In this document: positions 51,380 through 60,573 of the stretch, in pieces
Layout: each line of letters begins with the position of its first letter
Position numbering within the stretch: the first letter of the stretch is position 1
From: Myxococcales bacterium
GTDB taxonomy: Bacteria > Myxococcota_A > Polyangia > Haliangiales > Haliangiaceae
Reading direction: 5' to 3'
DNA length: 64,000 nt
NCBI GenBank assembly: GCA_016720595.1
Contig: JADKKI010000014.1
Span: 175,086-239,085, forward strand
Program-made: the position numbers and the translations under genes
Notes under the pieces: generated by a model
The model's database searches: none
What the model was told of the DNA's origin: nothing
Seen by the model: the letters and a program-made list of their open reading frames with translations, nothing else

Positions 51380-52262
51380 GCGACATCTCCGGGACGAGCT
51401 CGAACCGGCGCGCGGCATAGGCCGCCTCGCGGTAGAGCGCCCCGAGCTCGGTGTCCGCGGAGAGATCGAGATCCGGATCGGCGAGCAAGGCGAGGGCTTC
51501 GATGGCGCGATGCAGGGTCAGCTCGAGGCGCACGCGCGCGACGAGCAGCTCGCGGCCACGGATCGGCTCGAGCGCGACAGCGGCCTCGTGGTGGCGAGCG
51601 CCCTCGGCAGCGACGCGCCCGACCAGCTGGCCATCGACGACCCCGCTCGCGATCCCGGCGGAGAGCACGAGGAACGCGGCGGAGTGCGTGGCGTACGACG
51701 GGCTCGCGGTCGCGAGCGCCCGGGCGGCCGTGGCCTGCTGCTCGAACCGCGAGCTGATCTCCTCGAACGCGAGGGCGACCTCGACCGTGGCATCCCCGCG
51801 GCGCTGCGCGCGTGCCCAGCGGAGGATCGCGATGTCCTCGGCGGCGCCGCGGGCCTTGAGCTTGGACAGGGCCTGGCGCCGCGCCTCGACGTCCGTCGAC
51901 GCCAGGGCCTCGCAGACCGGCATGCTGTGGGTGAGGCGGCGCGCGATCTCCGCGCCGTCGATCCGGATGGGGGTGGCGTGGGGATCGTGAAGCAGATCCG
52001 CCCCGCCGCGCCCGGCGATGATCGTCGAGAACGCGGCGGCGAGCGGGCCGAGCACCGGCACCACGACGCCGAGAGCGACGGCGAGCGGGCGACGGTGACG
52101 CTCGACGAGGCCGGCGGTCAACCCGGCGGCGGCGAGGTGGACGATCAGCGTGATCGCGAGGGCGCCGCGGGAGGCGGTGACGATCCACAGCGCCCAGTAG
52201 GCCGCCGACACGATCGCAGAGACGATCGCGAAGCCGAGGAGCTGCCGGTCACGTCGCGACAT
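51366..52262 (-). CDS. pelE: PelE-like inner membrane protein
   Basis: 298 residues: two N-terminal membrane helices (about 10-60), a short periplasmic-side or linker segment, and a cytosolic helical region with TPR-like repeats. Position between pelD and pelF, with 14-base overlaps on both sides, and the two-helix plus TPR layout fit PelE, a poorly conserved scaffold in the Pel synthase complex. Sequence identity alone would not settle it; context carries most of the weight. Confidence 0.75.
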   Translation of the reverse strand: MSRRDRQLLGFAIVSAIVSAAYWALWIVTASRGALAITLIVHLAAAGLTAGLVERHRRPLAVALGVVVPVLGPLAAAFSTIIAGRGGADLLHDPHATPIRIDGAEIARRLTHSMPVCEALASTDVEARRQALSKLKARGAAEDIAILRWARAQRRGDATVEVALAFEEISSRFEQQATAARALATASPSYATHSAAFLVLSAGIASGVVDGQLVGRVAAEGARHHEAAVALEPIRGRELLVARVRLELTLHRAIEALALLADPDLDLSADTELGALYREAAYAARRFELVPEMSRGTA

Positions 52263-53202
52263 GCTTCGTCTCGACGCCGCGCTTGGCAGTGCCGGGAGCT
52301 GGGCCGGAGTCGACGACGACCGTGCGCGCGAGCGAGCCGGCGGCCCACCGCGCGATCGCGGTCAGGTCCTCGCGCACGGCGCTGGTCAGCTTCGGGAACG
52401 GCACGCGACGAAGTGCGAGCACGCCGATCCGGCGGCCGTTGGAGGCGATCAGTGGAGCGACCAGGTCGCTGTCGTCGGCGCGCACGCCCGGGACCTCGTG
52501 AGCGGCGACGGCGCGCGCACGCGTGAGGGCGGTGTGGGCCGTGAGATCGCGGAACAGGGCGGGGGGCCAGAACGTCTCGGCGCTCCATCGGCCGCGCGCG
52601 GTCAACGTGCGGAGGCGACCCGAGCCATCGAGGATCTGCACGAAGCCGGCGCCTGCACCCGTGCGCGCCATCGCGAGCTCGAGCGCGGCCTGGCCGGCGC
52701 CCGTGGGATCTGGATCATCCATGCGCGCCGCGACATCGGCGAGGAACACGAGCGAGGTCTCGCTGCGGTCGCAGCGATCGCGGAGTGCGAGCGCGGCCTC
52801 GCCGAGCTGGTCGGCCGCGGCCTCGGCGCGGGTTGCGCGGAGCTCGGCGGCGTCGAGGCGCTGAGCGAGGATCGCCTTGCGCCGCTCGTGGGCGGTGCCG
52901 ACCACCGCGACGCCGACGGCGACGACCCAGATCGCGAGATCGCCGCCACGCGAGATCCGCGCGAGGGCGGCGGCGCCGGTGCCACCCGTGACCCACTCGG
53001 CGACGAGCAGCGAGCCGGTGAGTGCGGGGAGCGAGAGCAGGCCGCGTGCGCCATAGCGCGCCGCGAGGATCAGCGCGATCGCCCACACGGGATGCACCGA
53101 CAGCGACGTCATCGACGGATCCTGGGGGCTCGCCACCAGGGCGAGGCACGCACCACCGATGGTGGACGCGATCAGCGCCCGACGAAGGTCAGAGATCGAC
53201 AT
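52249..53202 (-). CDS. pelD: PelD-like inner membrane GAF protein lacking the GGDEF domain
   Basis: 317 residues: three or four N-terminal membrane helices (about 8-100), a coiled coil (about 105-150), and a GAF domain (about 150-300; SLVFLADVAARM..., VAPLIASNGRRIGVLALR). Typical PelD (about 450 residues) adds a degenerate GGDEF domain whose RxxD site binds c-di-GMP and switches Pel synthesis on. Here the protein stops right after the GAF domain and overlaps pelE by 14 bases, so nothing was lost by a frameshift. c-di-GMP control through this subunit is therefore unlikely. Confidence 0.82.
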   Translation of the reverse strand: MSISDLRRALIASTIGGACLALVASPQDPSMTSLSVHPVWAIALILAARYGARGLLSLPALTGSLLVAEWVTGGTGAAALARISRGGDLAIWVVAVGVAVVGTAHERRKAILAQRLDAAELRATRAEAAADQLGEAALALRDRCDRSETSLVFLADVAARMDDPDPTGAGQAALELAMARTGAGAGFVQILDGSGRLRTLTARGRWSAETFWPPALFRDLTAHTALTRARAVAAHEVPGVRADDSDLVAPLIASNGRRIGVLALRRVPFPKLTSAVREDLTAIARWAAGSLARTVVVDSGPAPGTAKRGVETKHVAT

Positions 53203-55051
53203 GGTACCCCATCCATCCCGTACGACGTTCGCCGGTCAGCGCCCCGGTGCTCTCCTTCGCGAGGTCGAACGAGAGCGTGAGGCGCGAGCGCGAGGTCGGA
53301 GCAATCCATAGCGATGCGCCAGCCTGCGAGAGGTAGAGCTCGCGCACCCAGTCACGTCCGCCGCCGAGCCGCGCCTCGAACGCGAGCCGGCCGTGCGCGA
53401 CCGCCTTGCGTGCGACCACGGAGGCCACGTCGATCGAGGCGCGATCACCGAGCGTCATCCGGGCGTCGAACATCGGGTTGGTGTCGCCCCACAGCTCGTA
53501 GTGCCGGTACGACAGCACGGCCGAGTCCGCGAGGTAGGTCGCGTGGAGCAGCTCGTCATCGAGGGACTCGCCGGTGGCCTCGCTCGAGAAGTTCGTCCAC
53601 AGCGCGAAGTCCGCGCCCGCCCAGGCGAGCGCCTGCTTCGAGGTCGGGGAGCCGCCCATGGTCTCCTCGAGCTGGAGGCGGCGCAGCTTGACGCCGGAAT
53701 CGATCACGAGGCGGTTCGCGAGCGCCACGCCGAGCACATGGCCCGTCGCCGAATCGACGGTGCCACCTTCGAGGACCGCGCGCGGAGACTCGCGCCACAC
53801 CGAGCCGAGCTCTGCATCGACGGCGAGCTGGAGGTGACCACCGAGCACGGTCGCGCCGGCCGTGCCGAACGCGCCGGGCTGAGGGCGCGAGTGGTGTGCC
53901 GCCGACGCGCCGGTGCCCTCGGAGAAATCGATCAGGCCGAGCTTCGCGCCGGCGATCGCGTGCGTGCTGCGGCCGCGGAGTGCGATCGCCGCGGACAGCT
54001 CGCCACCATAGCTGTCGCGCCCGTCTTTGGAGGCGCGCTCGTTCCACGCGCTGATCGCCACGTGGTGGGCGCGGCCGAACGGCACGGCGACGCCGGTGAA
54101 GGCACCGAGCGCGATCGCGCCCGGATCGCTCTTCGCGGTCATGCCCGCGGCGAGCTCGGGCGACATCCGGCGGTCGAGGCGATCGAGCGCACGGGACAGG
54201 CTGAGGTCGCTCGCGCCGCCGGGCGTGTTGCGAGCCTGGCGATACGCGGCGAGGGCGCCGGCCCAGTCGCCATCGCGCTCGAGTGCACGGCCGTAGTCGT
54301 GAACGGCGTCGGCGCGCTGGCCATCGCTCGCGAGCTGCTTGCGGAGCGCGAGCTCGCTGGCCGCATCGCCCTGGGCCTCCTCGATCCAGGCGAGCAGCTC
54401 CTGTGCTCGACGATGATCCGGCGAGGTCGCCAGGAACTTCCGCACCAGCTGTTCGGCGCGCGCCCAGTGGTGCGCGCTTGCGTGGAGCTCGACCTGTGCG
54501 AGCGCGGCCTCCACATCGGAGGCGTTCGTCGCGATCAAGGCGTCATAGATGCGATCTGCGCCGGCGAGATCGCCGAGGCGGCTATCGATCCGGGCGAGCC
54601 ACAGCCGCGGCATCCGCTCGACCACATGGCTGGCGAGCTCGGTGCGGGCAAGCTCGTGCGCGGCGCGTGCCTCGCGGTTGCGACCGAGCGTCCACAGCGC
54701 CTCGCCGAGCAGATAGTGGAGCTCGGGGTCCGGGGTGTGGATCACTGCCGCCGCGCGCGTCAGCAGATCGGCGGCGGCGTCGAACTGTGCAAGCGCATGC
54801 GCGACTCGTCCCGCTTCGCGCAGGACATGTGGATCGTTGGGAGACGCGGCGACCAGCGCCGCATAGATCTCGCGTGCATCGGTGAACCGGCCTTCCGCGA
54901 GCGCGCGATCCGCAGCTGCGCGTGCATCCTGATCGCTGGCCGGTTGCGCGGACGCCGGGATCGCCGTGGCGATCAACGACGCGCATGCGATGGCGCGAAC
55001 GAGCAGGGAGGAGGACGGACGAAACACGAGGACAAGCCGCCTACGCAACAT
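53189..55051 (-). CDS. PelB-like outer membrane TPR/beta-barrel protein
   Basis: 620 residues with a signal peptide (cut near ASA-QPA). The first half is TPR-like helical repeats (ALAEGRFTDAREIYAALV..., LLGEALWTLGRNREARAAHE, LRKQLASDGQRADAVHDYG); the second half (about 320-620) is strand-rich with many aromatic/Gly turns and ends in MGYHVDL, as for a beta-barrel. PelB has this TPR-then-porin plan and exports Pel across the outer membrane, though it is usually longer (about 1200 residues). It is the first gene of the operon and overlaps pelD by 14 bases. Confidence 0.78.
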   Translation of the reverse strand: MLRRRLVLVFRPSSSLLVRAIACASLIATAIPASAQPASDQDARAAADRALAEGRFTDAREIYAALVAASPNDPHVLREAGRVAHALAQFDAAADLLTRAAAVIHTPDPELHYLLGEALWTLGRNREARAAHELARTELASHVVERMPRLWLARIDSRLGDLAGADRIYDALIATNASDVEAALAQVELHASAHHWARAEQLVRKFLATSPDHRRAQELLAWIEEAQGDAASELALRKQLASDGQRADAVHDYGRALERDGDWAGALAAYRQARNTPGGASDLSLSRALDRLDRRMSPELAAGMTAKSDPGAIALGAFTGVAVPFGRAHHVAISAWNERASKDGRDSYGGELSAAIALRGRSTHAIAGAKLGLIDFSEGTGASAAHHSRPQPGAFGTAGATVLGGHLQLAVDAELGSVWRESPRAVLEGGTVDSATGHVLGVALANRLVIDSGVKLRRLQLEETMGGSPTSKQALAWAGADFALWTNFSSEATGESLDDELLHATYLADSAVLSYRHYELWGDTNPMFDARMTLGDRASIDVASVVARKAVAHGRLAFEARLGGGRDWVRELYLSQAGASLWIAPTSRSRLTLSFDLAKESTGALTGERRTGWMGYHVDL

Positions 55052-55225
55052 CCGTTCCAGCCATGACGCAGCAGGTCACAACCAGGAATCAGACATTTGC
55101 GTACACTGAACTACCCCAGGAATAACCGAGAGGTGGCTTACAAATCTTCCAGTGGCGCCTCGACTAGCCAGTACGCGCTGTTTTCTCCAACTCATAGTTT
55201 CAATCAGTTGGCGGACGACGCAGCG

Positions 55226-55241
55226 TGGCACGAACCTGGCT
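55226..55241 (+). promoter_or_regulatory. Weak sigma-54 promoter candidate before the deacetylase gene
   Basis: TGGCACG-AACC-TGGCT has a perfect -24 element and the GG/GC 10-base spacing, but the -12 reads TGGC and transcription would start about two bases before the ATG at 55254. The divergent 202-bp gap (55052-55253) is distinctly AT-richer than its surroundings and must hold the promoters of both the pel operon and this gene; no further motif is clear. Confidence 0.3.
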
Positions 55242-55253
55242 GGGGCGAGCGCT

Positions 55254-57338
55254 ATGCGTTTTTCCCTGATCAGCTCGGTCATCGGCTCGTTGCTCCTCTC
55301 CGCTTGCGCGGTGTCCACGGACGACGGCGATAGCCCGGGTCACGACCAGGTCCACATGGCGCCCGAGCTGCCTCGGCTGCCATCGAGCGAGCTGCCGCGC
55401 CTGCATCACGGCGCGATCGCGCGCACGGCGGCCCCCGCCAATACCGACGTGATGCCCGGCACCGCCGCGGCGATCGCCGTCGGCAACCGGCGCATCACGC
55501 AGAAGGTGTTGCTGCTCGGCGCGCAAGGCACCGAGCCCGCGTATCTCGCGGCGAAGTCCGCGCTCGATCGCATGGGCGTTCCCTATCGTGCGCTGATCGG
55601 CGCGAACGAGACCGTGACGCCCGCGCTCCTCAGTGATGGCGTCTCGACCTGTAATTACAGCGCGGTGATCGTCGGGACCTCGTCGCTCGGGTTCTTGAAT
55701 CCGACGTCGGGGGCCTGGGAGTCCGCGCTCGCACCCGCCGAGTGGCAGGCGCTCGCCGACTTCGAGGCAGCGTGCAGCGCGCGCGAGGTGGTGTGGTACG
55801 GCTGGCCGGGCGCCGAGTTCGGGCTGGCTGCCGGACCCGCGTTCGATTCCAATGCCTCGGTCGACGCACGCCTCACGGCGACCGGCCAGGCCCTGTTCCG
55901 TCGCGTCAAGGACGCCGCGGTCATCCCGTACCGCCACTCGTATGGCTATCGCGCCGTGATCGCGGATCCCGCGACCACCACGCCACTCGTGCAGGCGACC
56001 GACGGCGGCGTGCTCGTGGCGACGCACACCTCACCGGACGGTCGCGAGACGCTGGTGTCCACCGTCGATGCGAGTCCGTACCTCACGCACTCGATCGTCC
56101 TCGAGTACGACTTCGTCCGCTGGGCGACCCGCGGGATGTTCGTCGGCAAGAAGCGCGCGTACCTCGCGCCGCAGATCGACGACATCTTCCTCGCCAACGA
56201 CATGTGGTCGACGGCGCTCCACGCCAACGACCCCGCGACGCAGTTCCGCATCACGGGCACCGACCTGAGCTCGTTCGTGTCGTGGCAGACCGCGCGCAAG
56301 GCGTCGATGCCGACCGGCTCGACGTTCATGACCGACATGGCCTTCAACGGGTTCGGCACGGACACCACCGAGTACGCGGATACGTCGCTCCTCACCGCCG
56401 CGCGCGCCGCGGGCAACAAGCTCACGTGGCTCAACCACACCTGGGACCACGAGAACCTCGACGCCGTGACGCGCGCCGTCGCCAAGTCGGAGGTGCAGAA
56501 GAACTGCCAGCTCGCGAACCAGCTGCAGCTCTATGGGTTCAGCTGCAACGAGCTCGTGACCCCGGACATGTCGGGCCTCGGCAACGCCAACGCGATCCAG
56601 GGCCTGCTCGACGCCGGCGTGAAGTTCGTGGTCTCGGACACCTCGTACACGGTCGCGAATCGCCCGGCGAACCCCGGTGACAACCCGTCCTTCAACGTCG
56701 GTCGCTTCAACCCGATCAACTCGCGCCTCTATCAGATTCCCCGCCACCCGACGAGCATCTTCTACGATGTGTCCACGCCGGAGACCGAGGCCGACGAGTA
56801 CAACAAGATCTATCGCGCGTACTACGGCTTCGACCTCAGCTACGAGCAGATCCTCGACAAGGACTCGGAGTTCGGCCTGTATTACCTGCTCCAGGGCGAC
56901 ATCGATCCGCTGATGTTCCACCAGGCGAACCTCCGCCGCTACAACCCGACCCAGACCGCGGCGCGCTCGCTGTACGGCGACTGGGTGGATGCCGTGCTCG
57001 CGAAGTACCTCGCGTACTTCGACGCGCCGATCCTCACCCTCGGCCAGGCCCAGATCGGCACGGCCATGCAGGACCGCGGCAAGTTCGATAGCTGCGGCCT
57101 GACCGCGACGGTCGTCGAGGCGAATGGCCAGCGCCGCCTCGAGCTGCGCACCTCCGCGGCGTGCAGCGTGCCGGTCACCGGCATCTCTGCCCAGGGCTAC
57201 GGCCCCGTCGAGAACTACGGCGGTGAGCCGACGACCTCGGTCACGATGATCGCGAACACCGTCCGCTCGATCCTCCTCGGCTCGATCACGACGAGCACCG
57301 CCCCGGGTACCGGCGGTACCGGCGGCTTCGGCGGCTGA
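55254..57338 (+). CDS. Agd3/CE18-type polysaccharide N-deacetylase lipoprotein
   Basis: 694 residues from the ATG at 55254. Lipoprotein signal with Cys18 (LLSAC). The N-terminal half is beta-rich (the place of the carbohydrate-binding domain in Agd3). The catalytic part has the metal-site motif QIDDIF (Asp309, Asp310) and the HxxxH motif NHTWDH (His395, His399), followed by a TIM-barrel-like run with FVVSDTSYT and RHPTSIFYDVS. This is the layout of Agd3, the fungal galactosaminogalactan deacetylase (CE18), and its bacterial relatives. It lies divergent from a pel operon that lacks pelA, whose deacetylase domain normally makes Pel cationic, so it probably supplies that step. The Gly/Thr-rich tail may be a linker. 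Confidence 0.85.
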   Translation: MRFSLISSVIGSLLLSACAVSTDDGDSPGHDQVHMAPELPRLPSSELPRLHHGAIARTAAPANTDVMPGTAAAIAVGNRRITQKVLLLGAQGTEPAYLAAKSALDRMGVPYRALIGANETVTPALLSDGVSTCNYSAVIVGTSSLGFLNPTSGAWESALAPAEWQALADFEAACSAREVVWYGWPGAEFGLAAGPAFDSNASVDARLTATGQALFRRVKDAAVIPYRHSYGYRAVIADPATTTPLVQATDGGVLVATHTSPDGRETLVSTVDASPYLTHSIVLEYDFVRWATRGMFVGKKRAYLAPQIDDIFLANDMWSTALHANDPATQFRITGTDLSSFVSWQTARKASMPTGSTFMTDMAFNGFGTDTTEYADTSLLTAARAAGNKLTWLNHTWDHENLDAVTRAVAKSEVQKNCQLANQLQLYGFSCNELVTPDMSGLGNANAIQGLLDAGVKFVVSDTSYTVANRPANPGDNPSFNVGRFNPINSRLYQIPRHPTSIFYDVSTPETEADEYNKIYRAYYGFDLSYEQILDKDSEFGLYYLLQGDIDPLMFHQANLRRYNPTQTAARSLYGDWVDAVLAKYLAYFDAPILTLGQAQIGTAMQDRGKFDSCGLTATVVEANGQRRLELRTSAACSVPVTGISAQGYGPVENYGGEPTTSVTMIANTVRSILLGSITTSTAPGTGGTGGFGG

Positions 57339-57343
57339 GTCGC

Positions 57344-58726
57344 CTACTGCGCGATCAGCGCGCCGGGGAGGCACGAGGCCGCGGGAGACGCCGTGCTCGG
57401 GCATGCCGGAGCGACGGTGTTGATCCGGATCCGTCCACCGCTCCCACCGCCACCGCTGCCGCCCTGGCCGTTGTTCACGAACGAGGCACCGTTCTGTGGA
57501 CCCTGGCTGCCGGTCGCTCCCTTGCCGCCGACGCCCGCGCCCGAGGTCCCGCCATTGCCGCCATCGACGATCACGCCGCCGGTGATCGAGATCGTGGGTG
57601 CCTCGAGCAAGATCGTACCGCCCGCACCACCGCCGCCGCCGCCGTCGAACTGCGAGCTCCCGAACCCCGCGCCTCCGGCCGCGCGGATCGCACCCGCGAC
57701 CGAGATCCGCCTGCGCGACGAGATCTGCAGCGCGCCACCACCGCCGCCGCCGGCCCACCCCTGCTGGACGTTGATCGTCCCGTCGCCTCCGGAGCCACCG
57801 CCGCTGCCGCCGGCGAGCGGGATCAGCAGATCGTTGCCGCACACGGCGCCACCGTTGCGGGCGTTCGCGCTGTGATCTCCACTCGAGCACCGGCCGTTAC
57901 CGCCCCGCGCGCCGGCCGTATGGCTGCCGCCACCACCGCCACCACCGCCGATCCAGTGGCTGCTCGAGCCGTTGTTCTCGCCGCCTTCGCCGGGGCAGGG
58001 GCCGTGCCCCGTCGTCCCGTCGCCGCTGCTCAGATCGGAGCCATCGTAGCCGCCGGGTGCCCCACGCCCGCCCGTCACCGCGGAGGTCGCGGCGCCGCCG
58101 TCGAAGTCGATCGTCCCCTCGATCGTGACGTCGCCATCGACGATGAACGCGATCGCGGCTGCGGGCCCGCCCGACGCCGGCCGTCCGAGCCCTGCGCCGC
58201 CCGGCAACGTGAACGCGGACAGACAGAAGTACGCGACGCTCGGTGTGGTGCTGGTCAGCGTGGCCACCGCGTCGATCCGCACGACGGCCGGATCGCCGCA
58301 GTTCGGCTCACAATCGAGATGAACCCCGCCGGTGCTGCTCAGCAGGATCTTCGTGCCCGCGGCGGGTTCCAGCCGTGGCGCCGTGGGGCCGCAGGTCGCG
58401 ACGCTGGTGATCGGGACGTTACTCGCGACCACGCACGCGTTCGCAGCACAGGTGAAGTCACAGGTCTGCGCCTGCGCCGGATCCCAGTGCGCATCGGCGC
58501 CGCAGGTCTCGCGCACGCGGCCGCTGCAGGCATGCTGCCCCGGCGTACAAGTCAGCGGCAGTCCGTCGCCGGGCGCGTCGATCGACGCATCGTCCCCCGC
58601 TGGGTTCGAGCCGGCCACCTGGAAGCCGCAACCGCCGAGCAACCAACTTGCGAGCAGGGTCCGAAGCACGAGGGCCGATAGTAGGTGGTCGCTCGCGACC
58701 GCTGCAATCAGAACATGCGCGTTCAC
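57344..58726 (-). CDS. Glycine-rich surface lipoprotein
   Basis: 460 residues from the ATG at 58726, or 441 from a GTG at 58669 which would give a shorter lipoprotein signal (LLGGC). After the lipobox a Cys-rich segment (TCTPGQHACSG..., CDFTCAANAC) is followed by about 250 residues very rich in Gly, with repeated GGGGGG, GGRGAPGG and IDFDGG-like strands, as in Myxococcota surface proteins with parallel beta-helix or glycine-loop repeats. The Gly codons make a low-complexity, repetitive DNA region. Function unknown. It ends 5 bp from the convergent deacetylase gene. Confidence 0.75.
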   Translation of the reverse strand: MNAHVLIAAVASDHLLSALVLRTLLASWLLGGCGFQVAGSNPAGDDASIDAPGDGLPLTCTPGQHACSGRVRETCGADAHWDPAQAQTCDFTCAANACVVASNVPITSVATCGPTAPRLEPAAGTKILLSSTGGVHLDCEPNCGDPAVVRIDAVATLTSTTPSVAYFCLSAFTLPGGAGLGRPASGGPAAAIAFIVDGDVTIEGTIDFDGGAATSAVTGGRGAPGGYDGSDLSSGDGTTGHGPCPGEGGENNGSSSHWIGGGGGGGGSHTAGARGGNGRCSSGDHSANARNGGAVCGNDLLIPLAGGSGGGSGGDGTINVQQGWAGGGGGGALQISSRRRISVAGAIRAAGGAGFGSSQFDGGGGGGAGGTILLEAPTISITGGVIVDGGNGGTSGAGVGGKGATGSQGPQNGASFVNNGQGGSGGGGSGGRIRINTVAPACPSTASPAASCLPGALIAQ

Positions 58727-58771
58727 CGGGGCGAATCCGCCTCGGATCCTTCGACCACCGGCCGCTCCTCG

Positions 58772-59011
58772 TCAGTTGAGATCCGAGGCCGTACCCTCGG
58801 GTGGGGGCTCGTCCGCGGTGGCACGTGCGCGGTCCGCGTTCGCCGAGTACAGCGTTCGCCGCTTGGCATCGGTCTCGCGCTCCGCGGCGCGCTCCCACAG
58901 CCGGCCGGCATCGCGCCATGCGCGCTCGTACGAGGACGCATCCTTGGCGGTCAGCGCCTTCTGCTCGGCGGCCTCAGCCTTCGCCACATGCGGGTTTCGT
59001 CCAAAGCTCAT
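58772..59011 (-). CDS. Small helical charged protein, unknown function
   Basis: 79 residues, MSFGRNPHVAKAEAAEQKA at the start, then Ala/Glu/Arg-rich helices (AWRDAGRLWERAAERE, RRTLYSANADRARA) and a short Pro-rich tail. The opening resembles a conserved small-protein family of Myxococcota, recalled rather than searched. No membrane segment or catalytic motif. It has a proper ATG and neighbour-like codon use. Confidence 0.6.
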   Translation of the reverse strand: MSFGRNPHVAKAEAAEQKALTAKDASSYERAWRDAGRLWERAAERETDAKRRTLYSANADRARATADEPPPEGTASDLN

Positions 59012-59085
59012 CGGGACCTCTGCCCGAAGGTATAGCCGGTCGCTCTGACCAGGCGAGTTCAGCGGGTACCTGTCATGCTGTGCGC

Positions 59086-59367
59086 ATGAGACTTGCGATC
59101 GCCCTCGTCGCCGCCCTCCTCGCCGCGTGCGGCGGTGCTCAGGCCCCCACGCTGCAGGGGAGTCAGCAGGACACGGATCGCGATGGGGTCCGGGATATCG
59201 ACGACAAGTGCGCCTACGATCCGGGACCGGGGACGCGCGACGGGTGCCCCGAGAAGGAGAGCACGATCACGGTCACCGGTGGCCAGGCGGATCGTCCCGA
59301 CGCCAGCGTGGGGAGTGGCGGCAACGCGGGGAGCGCCGGGAGCGCTGGCAGCGCGGCGACGCCGTAG
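59086..59367 (+). CDS. Small lipoprotein with a calcium-binding-like motif
   Basis: 93 residues with a lipoprotein signal (LLAAC, Cys about 15). The mature part contains DTDRDGVRDIDDKC, a thrombospondin type 3-like Asp-rich motif that often binds calcium, then a Cys-rich DGCPEKE stretch and a GSGGNAGSAGSAGSA tail. It resembles the linker region of OmpA-type proteins without the OmpA domain, so it could be a remnant or a short surface protein. It is convergent with the next gene, with a 6-base gap. Confidence 0.6.
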   Translation: MRLAIALVAALLAACGGAQAPTLQGSQQDTDRDGVRDIDDKCAYDPGPGTRDGCPEKESTITVTGGQADRPDASVGSGGNAGSAGSAGSAATP

Positions 59368-59373
59368 GACGGG

Positions 59374-59715
59374 TCAGCCCTCGAGCTTCTCGATGATCAG
59401 CGCGACGAACGCGCCCGCATCGAGGTCGCGATACGTGTAGCCGTCCTCGAACCACTCGACGACCGGGTCCTCTTGACCCTCCTTCATCTTCGCCGCGACC
59501 GCGGGACGATTGCTGATCGCCACGAGCCGGCCGAGCACGCCGTCCGAGGCCGGGTGGCTCGGTCCGTAGCGATGGCGGATCCACGTGAACAGCAGGTAGA
59601 TGAGCGCGGGGTCCGCGTCTTCGACGAGGGAGATCGAATCCCCGCTCGACATCGTGCCCTCGGTGATTCCTTCGAGGATCCTCAGGGCCGCCTTGGTCTC
59701 TTGCTCGAACGCCAT
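59374..59715 (-). CDS. Hypothetical cytosolic protein
   Basis: 113 residues, mixed helical, acidic, no membrane helix, no recognisable motif. MAFEQETKAALRILEGITEG opens it and LDAGAFVALIIEKLEG closes it. It lies between a small lipoprotein and a zinc-binding-like small protein, all short, and nothing in the context suggests a role. Confidence 0.5.
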   Translation of the reverse strand: MAFEQETKAALRILEGITEGTMSSGDSISLVEDADPALIYLLFTWIRHRYGPSHPASDGVLGRLVAISNRPAVAAKMKEGQEDPVVEWFEDGYTYRDLDAGAFVALIIEKLEG

Positions 59716-59737
59716 CGCATGATCTCCGGGGCTCGGA

Positions 59738-60010
59738 CTACTTGGAGCGATACGAGAAGTACTGCTGGTGCATGCGGCGAAGAAAACCCTCGCCGATCAG
59801 GCAATACGCACTGCCGATCACCGCATCAATGCCGCAGTGCGGGCACAGCGCCGTCTGGTCCGCATCGACCCAGGTCTTGATCGTGGCGCTCGGGAAGATG
59901 CGAAAGCAGAAGAAGCATCCGCACTGATCGCTCGCCTCGACCTCGCTCCGATGCTTCGAGGCGTGGGTGTGAGCGACGGCGTACGGACTTGGTTTGGCTG
60001 GGATGGTCAT
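59738..60010 (-). CDS. Small zinc-binding-like cytosolic protein
   Basis: 90 residues from the ATG at 60010 (a start at 60049 is possible). Two Cys pairs, CGCFFC and CPHC, frame a segment with CFFCFRIFPSATIKTW and DADQTALCPHCGIDAVIGSA, a pattern seen in small conserved proteins annotated only as cytoplasmic proteins. The four Cys could form a zinc ribbon. Function unknown. Confidence 0.7.
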   Translation of the reverse strand: MTIPAKPSPYAVAHTHASKHRSEVEASDQCGCFFCFRIFPSATIKTWVDADQTALCPHCGIDAVIGSAYCLIGEGFLRRMHQQYFSYRSK

Positions 60011-60081
60011 GGTGCCGACGGGCGCACCGACGGAAGCGTACCTTAGCACCCCCGGCCATCACAGGCCTGCACCGTGAGGCG

Positions 60082-60516
60082 CTATCCGCGCGGACGACGG
60101 TACGAACCTTCGAACACGTTCTTCCACTCGCCGCCGCCACTCGCGCGCTCGGTGATCACGGTCAGCCGATTGAGGGCGACGGAGTAGCTGGTGCGCGTGG
60201 AGACGTCACCGACGGTCTCGACGAAGATCAGCTTGTCGCCCTCGGCGATGCCAACGGCCTGCTGGTTCGTGGTGCCGCTCGGGCTGCGGAACCACGACAC
60301 GGTCAGTGCACCAGACTTGTCATCCTTGCAGAACACACCATGGGCGACCGCGACGGGGCGGTCAGGAGCGGTCTGGATGTAGTCGCACAGGAGAAAGCGC
60401 CCATCGAAGACGGTGTGGAACTCGAGACGTCCCGTCGCTTCGTAGCGCGCTTCGTCCTCGATGCGCTCCGTCCCCGACCACACACCTTCGAGCTTCTGCA
60501 ATTCTGCTTGATACAC
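60082..60516 (-). CDS. DUF1579-like cytosolic protein
   Basis: 144 residues with a compact beta-barrel-like pattern: LEGVWSGTERI near the start, then GRLEFHTVFDGRFLLCDYIQ, AHGVFCKDDKSGALTVSWF and a final strand FEGSYRRPRG. This matches the DUF1579 family, small lipocalin-like proteins of unknown role. It is monocistronic-looking, with gaps of about 60-70 bp on both sides. Confidence 0.65.
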   Translation of the reverse strand: MYQAELQKLEGVWSGTERIEDEARYEATGRLEFHTVFDGRFLLCDYIQTAPDRPVAVAHGVFCKDDKSGALTVSWFRSPSGTTNQQAVGIAEGDKLIFVETVGDVSTRTSYSVALNRLTVITERASGGGEWKNVFEGSYRRPRG

Positions 60517-60573
60517 GCGGGGGGGACCCTACCACGCCGCGATCGATCCGGCTCCCCCGATTGACATGCAGGA

